Positions 5,840 to 8,145 of a stretch of 8,145 nt of DNA are shown here, piece by piece (positions within the stretch are counted from its first letter, which is position 1; each line of letters begins with the position of its first letter). Both the position numbers and the translations under genes were made by a program. Location of the stretch: positions 1-8,145 of the forward strand of contig JAPLJU010000013.1 in the NCBI GenBank assembly GCA_026388445.1. Reading direction: 5' to 3'. The notes below the pieces were generated by a model, which made no database searches, had not been told where the DNA came from, and saw only the letters and a program-made list of their open reading frames with translations. This stretch comes from Deltaproteobacteria bacterium. Lineage in GTDB: Bacteria; Desulfobacterota; Syntrophia; Syntrophales; UBA2192.

Positions 5840-6277
5840 ATGGCAGAAACCGCCGGGCACAGACATTTCATCAAGGGGATGACAGAGGTCATCATCGAGG
5901 AATCCCATGCCGTGGCCAGTATTTTCATGCATTTTGCCATCGATAACGCCATGCCGGGCATGATCTATGATGCCACCATGCTTCCCTATGAAAAAGAATT
6001 CATACGGAATGCCTGTGTGGTCTGGATGCAGACGAACAGGAAAGACCCGATGATGAAAGACTGGAGGGTGATCTTCCCGATCCTGGCACAGTTCCAGGAC
6101 GGCGTGGGTCTCATGCCGCTGGGAATCGATTTCGCGGCGATGGACTATGAGGACATGAGCGAAGAGGAAATTTCCGAGTACATCTCCCGGAGCAGGATCC
6201 CGAGCAGGGAACTTTCAGAGCGGGTCGCAAGGGAATATGAGGAGCTTCGCTCCATAGCGGAGAGAATCCTGCCCTGA
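5840..6277 (+). CDS. Hypothetical Met-rich protein, 145 aa
   Basis: I do not recognise this protein. It is 145 aa, probably cytoplasmic and mostly helical, with no signal peptide or clear membrane segment. It has about 12 methionines, unusually many. The N-terminal half contains HRHFIKGMTEVIIEESHA and ASIFMHFAIDNAMPGMIYD. The middle has EKEFIRNACVVWMQTNRKD. The C-terminal third is acidic and helical (YEDMSEEEISEYI, then SRELSERVAREYEELRSIAERIL), resembling a coiled-coil or interaction tail. The ATG at 5840 has only a weak GGA upstream; TATAAT at 5819-5824 would leave a very short leader. The coding quality (even composition, no low-complexity bias, long compared with other frames here) supports a real gene. 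Its stop lies 7 bases from the convergent thiamine-binding gene. Confidence 0.7.
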   Translation: MAETAGHRHFIKGMTEVIIEESHAVASIFMHFAIDNAMPGMIYDATMLPYEKEFIRNACVVWMQTNRKDPMMKDWRVIFPILAQFQDGVGLMPLGIDFAAMDYEDMSEEEISEYISRSRIPSRELSERVAREYEELRSIAERILP

Positions 6278-6284
6278 CCCCCGC

Positions 6285-6590
6285 TCATTTTCTTATTTCC
6301 CGCCCGAGCCTTTTCTCGATCGATTGAACCTTCCCCGTGATGCGGTCCGGCTTTCCCGGCCGGTCATCAATGGATATGGACGTCAGCACTCTCGATGCCC
6401 CCCTCAGCACCTCTTCATGGCACTTCCTGATGAGGGCCATCACCTCGTCCCATCCCCCCTCGACGACGGTACCCATGGGATTCGTTTTGTAGGGAAGACC
6501 GCTTTCATCGACAATCCGGATGACCTCTGCGACGCCTTCGCTGATGCTTTCACCGGAGCCCAGGGGCACAATACTGAACTGTACGAGCAT
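6285..6590 (-). CDS. Thiamine-binding protein, MTH1187/YkoF family
   Basis: This is a 101-aa protein of the small thiamine-binding family (Pfam Thiamine_BP; MTH1187, YqgV). The fold is ferredoxin-like and typically oligomeric. The pattern is clear: VQFSIVPLGSGESISEGVAEVI at the start, then SGLPYKTNPMGTVVEG, WDEVMALIRKCHEEVL, and VLTSISIDDRPG-KPDRITGKV. Length and both ends are typical. The start at 6590 is fixed by AAAGGAGG (6597-6604) six bases upstream; longer readings have no such signal. Proteins of this family bind thiamine or its derivatives and are thought to sense or deliver them; there is no enzymatic motif. It is the second gene of a likely operon: the cyclase-family gene ends 43 bases upstream. 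No TPP riboswitch is visible, so the tie to thiamine rests on the family alone. Confidence 0.9.
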   Translation of the reverse strand: MLVQFSIVPLGSGESISEGVAEVIRIVDESGLPYKTNPMGTVVEGGWDEVMALIRKCHEEVLRGASRVLTSISIDDRPGKPDRITGKVQSIEKRLGREIRK

Positions 6591-6633
6591 GAAATGCCTC
6601 CTTTCAAAAGAGCCGGGATTTGCCGATGTGGGG

Positions 6634-7419
6634 CTACGGCGCTTCGAGGATGGCCACGGGCCGGCACCACCCGGCACTTGCCCCCTTGATCTTGACGGGG
6701 AAACAGCAGACGGTGAACCCGTGGGGTCGCCCGATGGCGGAGAGGTTTGCCATCTTCTCCATGTGGCAATAGCCGATTTCGATGCCGGCGAAATGAGCCT
6801 CCCAGATGACCCTCGGGTCTTTCGTTCTCTTGAACTCCTCGGCGATGAATGGAAGGGGGCGGTCCCAGCTCCAGGCGTCGATCCCCACGACCTTCACGCC
6901 CTTCTCCAAGAGGTAGAGTGTGCTTTCCCGGTCCATGCCCGCCCCCCTGACCAGGTACTCGGGTGTGCCCCAGGCCTGGTCGGCGCCCGTCCGGATCAAA
7001 ACGATGTCGAGGGGTTTGATCCTGTATTGGATTTCCTCGAGGGCCCTCTCCACGTCGTTCACGGTGATCCGCTCACCGTCTTTCTTGTGGCTGAAATCAA
7101 GGACGGCTCCGTCGCTGAAGCACCACTCGAGGGGAATCTCGTCGATGGTGAAAGCCGGCTTGCCCCCGTCCATCGTGGGGTGGTAGTGATAGGGGGCATC
7201 CAGGTGGGTCCCGCTGTGGGTGGTGAGTGTCATAAACTCCAACGCCCATCCGAGCCCTCCGGGAAGCTCTTCCTTGCGGACACCGGGGAAGAAGTCCTTC
7301 ATCTGCTCGGCTCCCTGGCCGTGGTCCACGTAGTTGATCTGCGGGATCATCATCGGGGGGTCGCTCGGCAGCCCCGCCTCGATGGCAATACTCAGATCCA
7401 CGAAGCGTCTTTTTTTCAT
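6634..7419 (-). CDS. Cyclase family protein (kynurenine-formamidase-like hydrolase)
   Basis: This is a metal-dependent hydrolase of the cyclase family (Pfam Cyclase, PF04199), 261 aa, a normal length. The signature HSGTHLDAPYHYH lies at 68-80, supplying H68, H72, D74, H78 and H80 as likely metal ligands or catalytic residues. Later family features are DIVLIRTGADQAW (138-150), VVGIDAWSWDRP (177-188, replacing the usual GxDxxS region), and a C-terminal H219/E221 (GYCHMEKMANL), where the family has its conserved His/Glu. Members hydrolyse amides or cyclic esters; KynB is the best studied, but the closeness here does not establish N-formylkynurenine as substrate, despite the nearby trpA. The start at 7419 has AAGGAG (7425-7430) five bases upstream. 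It is probably first in an operon with the thiamine-binding gene. Confidence 0.9.
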   Translation of the reverse strand: MKKRRFVDLSIAIEAGLPSDPPMMIPQINYVDHGQGAEQMKDFFPGVRKEELPGGLGWALEFMTLTTHSGTHLDAPYHYHPTMDGGKPAFTIDEIPLEWCFSDGAVLDFSHKKDGERITVNDVERALEEIQYRIKPLDIVLIRTGADQAWGTPEYLVRGAGMDRESTLYLLEKGVKVVGIDAWSWDRPLPFIAEEFKRTKDPRVIWEAHFAGIEIGYCHMEKMANLSAIGRPHGFTVCCFPVKIKGASAGWCRPVAILEAP

Positions 7420-7503
7420 ATCCGCTCCTTTTCGGTTTTTTGCACGGGTATTCTGAAAGAACGACGGGCAGGAAAACGAACATTCATCTCCTTGATGACC
7501 ATG

Positions 7504-7533
7504 TCTATACAACCGTGATCACCGGTGAGTCAA
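7504..7533 (-). promoter_or_regulatory. Promoter with palindromic operator for the cyclase operon
   Basis: On the minus strand TTGACT (7528-7533) and TATAGA (7504-7509) are separated by 18 bases, a good sigma-70 match. Within the spacer the sequence CACCGGTGATCAC (7515-7527) contains two overlapping perfect palindromes, CACCGGTG and GTGATCAC. Their position between the -35 and -10 boxes would suit a repressor. The predicted transcript starts near 7497, giving a leader of about 75-80 bases before the cyclase start. No experimental or comparative support is available here. Confidence 0.5.
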
Positions 7534-7561
7534 ACAAATAAAGATTTCTTCTCCCCCGCCC

Positions 7562-8145
7562 TTACCCGATGGCTTCCTTGAGGCTCCGGGCGAAGGCTTC
7601 GACGGTACGTGCCAGGTCCGGCCTTCCGGCATGCTCCCCGATGAGGCGAACGATGGCGCTTCCCACGACGACGCCGTCGGCCGCCGGGGCGATTTCCCTC
7701 GCCTGTGAGGGACTGGAAATTCCAAAGCCCGCAACGACGGGAAGATCCGACATTTTCCGTATGGCGGAAACCTTGTCCCGGATTTCCTCGAAGACGGGCC
7801 TCCCGCTCCCGGTCACGCCGGTGAGGGATATATAGTAGATGAAGCCGGAGGCGCGCTTCACCATCTTTTTCATCCGCTCGAGTCCCGTCGTGGGCGCCAC
7901 GAGCGTTATGAAATCAATGCCCTCTTGATCGGTATGTTCCTTCAACTCCGCTGCCTCTTCCATCGGGAGGTCGACGACCAGCACTCCGTCGGCACCGGCT
8001 GCCGCGGCCTGCCGGGCGAATCGCTCTGCACCGAAGACAAAGATGGGGTTATAATAACTGAACAGAATGATGGGCATCTCCGTCGAACCCCTCACTTCCG
8101 CAACCAGGTCGAGGATCCCCGCAAGCGTCGTCCCATTTCTGAGAG
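7562..8145 (-). CDS. trpA: Tryptophan synthase alpha subunit, partial (5' end outside window)
   Basis: This is the C-terminal 193 residues of TrpA, which cleaves indole-3-glycerol phosphate to indole and glyceraldehyde-3-phosphate and passes indole to TrpB. The reading frame is open to the window edge; a GTG at 8093-8095 is internal, since the residues before it (RNGTTLAGILDLVAEVRG) also match the family. Recognisable parts include PIILFSYYNPIFVFG, ADGVLVVDLPMEEAAEL (beta-4/loop region), FIYYISLTGVTG (loop 6), PVVAGFGIS and ADGVVVGSAIV (phosphate-binding). The catalytic Glu and Asp of the N-terminal third lie beyond the edge and cannot be checked. TrpB and the rest of a trp operon would be expected upstream, past 8145. 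No clear terminator follows the TAA at 7562; the cyclase promoter begins about 30 bases downstream. Confidence 0.95.
   Translation of the reverse strand, partial: LRNGTTLAGILDLVAEVRGSTEMPIILFSYYNPIFVFGAERFARQAAAAGADGVLVVDLPMEEAAELKEHTDQEGIDFITLVAPTTGLERMKKMVKRASGFIYYISLTGVTGSGRPVFEEIRDKVSAIRKMSDLPVVAGFGISSPSQAREIAPAADGVVVGSAIVRLIGEHAGRPDLARTVEAFARSLKEAIG

Noticed and set aside
7097..7483. 128-aa minus-strand frame starting in the cyclase leader with AAGGAG four bases before its ATG
   Set aside because: Its product becomes Arg/Pro-rich as soon as it overlaps the cyclase gene, a typical shadow; the good ribosome binding site is notable but the protein is not credible.
6520..7518. 332-aa open frame on the plus strand
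   Set aside because: It is antisense to the cyclase-family and thiamine-binding genes, both of which match known families; the long frame follows from their codon bias.
1..8145. CRISPR arrays, tRNA or rRNA genes, phage modules
   Set aside because: No regularly spaced repeats, no tRNA-like or rRNA segments and no phage genes were found on either strand.

Overview
The window looks like a chromosomal segment of an anaerobic deltaproteobacterium (Desulfobacterota sensu lato). This is an inference from gene content: an ISNCY/IS1202-type (ISDol1-like) transposase, a GEMM-I cyclic-dinucleotide riboswitch in front of a secreted fibronectin-III/CFI-box protein, and a heterodisulfide-reductase-like Fe-S protein with CCG motifs. 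No single gene fixes the genus.

Layout. (1) 17-1288: an apparently intact insertion sequence with one transposase; its ribosome binding site lies inside a hairpin. (2) 1289-2835: a short AT-richer spacer with a candidate promoter, then a secreted DNRLRE-domain protein closed by a strong terminator. (3) 2836-4118: about 450 bases of non-coding DNA holding a diverged riboswitch-like copy and then a full GEMM-I aptamer with alternative downstream pairings. These precede a secreted or membrane-anchored FN3 + CFI-box protein, followed by a long hairpin shared with the convergent gene. (4) 4192-5646, minus strand: a DUF3024 protein and a two-[4Fe-4S] CCG-domain Fe-S protein. (5) 5840-6277, plus strand: an unrecognised Met-rich 145-aa protein, ending 7 bases from the next convergent gene. 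(6) 6285-7419, minus strand: a probable two-gene operon of a cyclase-family (kynurenine-formamidase-like) hydrolase and a thiamine-binding MTH1187/YkoF-family protein, with a good sigma-70-like promoter whose spacer carries two overlapping palindromes. (7) 7562-8145, minus strand: the 3' part of trpA, which continues beyond the window.

How the parts fit. The most coherent system is region 3: a second-messenger riboswitch placed to control an exported protein, a usual arrangement for surface or extracellular-matrix functions in this group. The neighbouring exported DNRLRE protein may serve a similar surface role, but it has its own terminator and no visible aptamer. The remaining genes are housekeeping or metabolic (tryptophan synthesis, thiamine binding, amide/ester hydrolysis, electron transfer). 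I found no CRISPR array, tRNA, rRNA or phage module.
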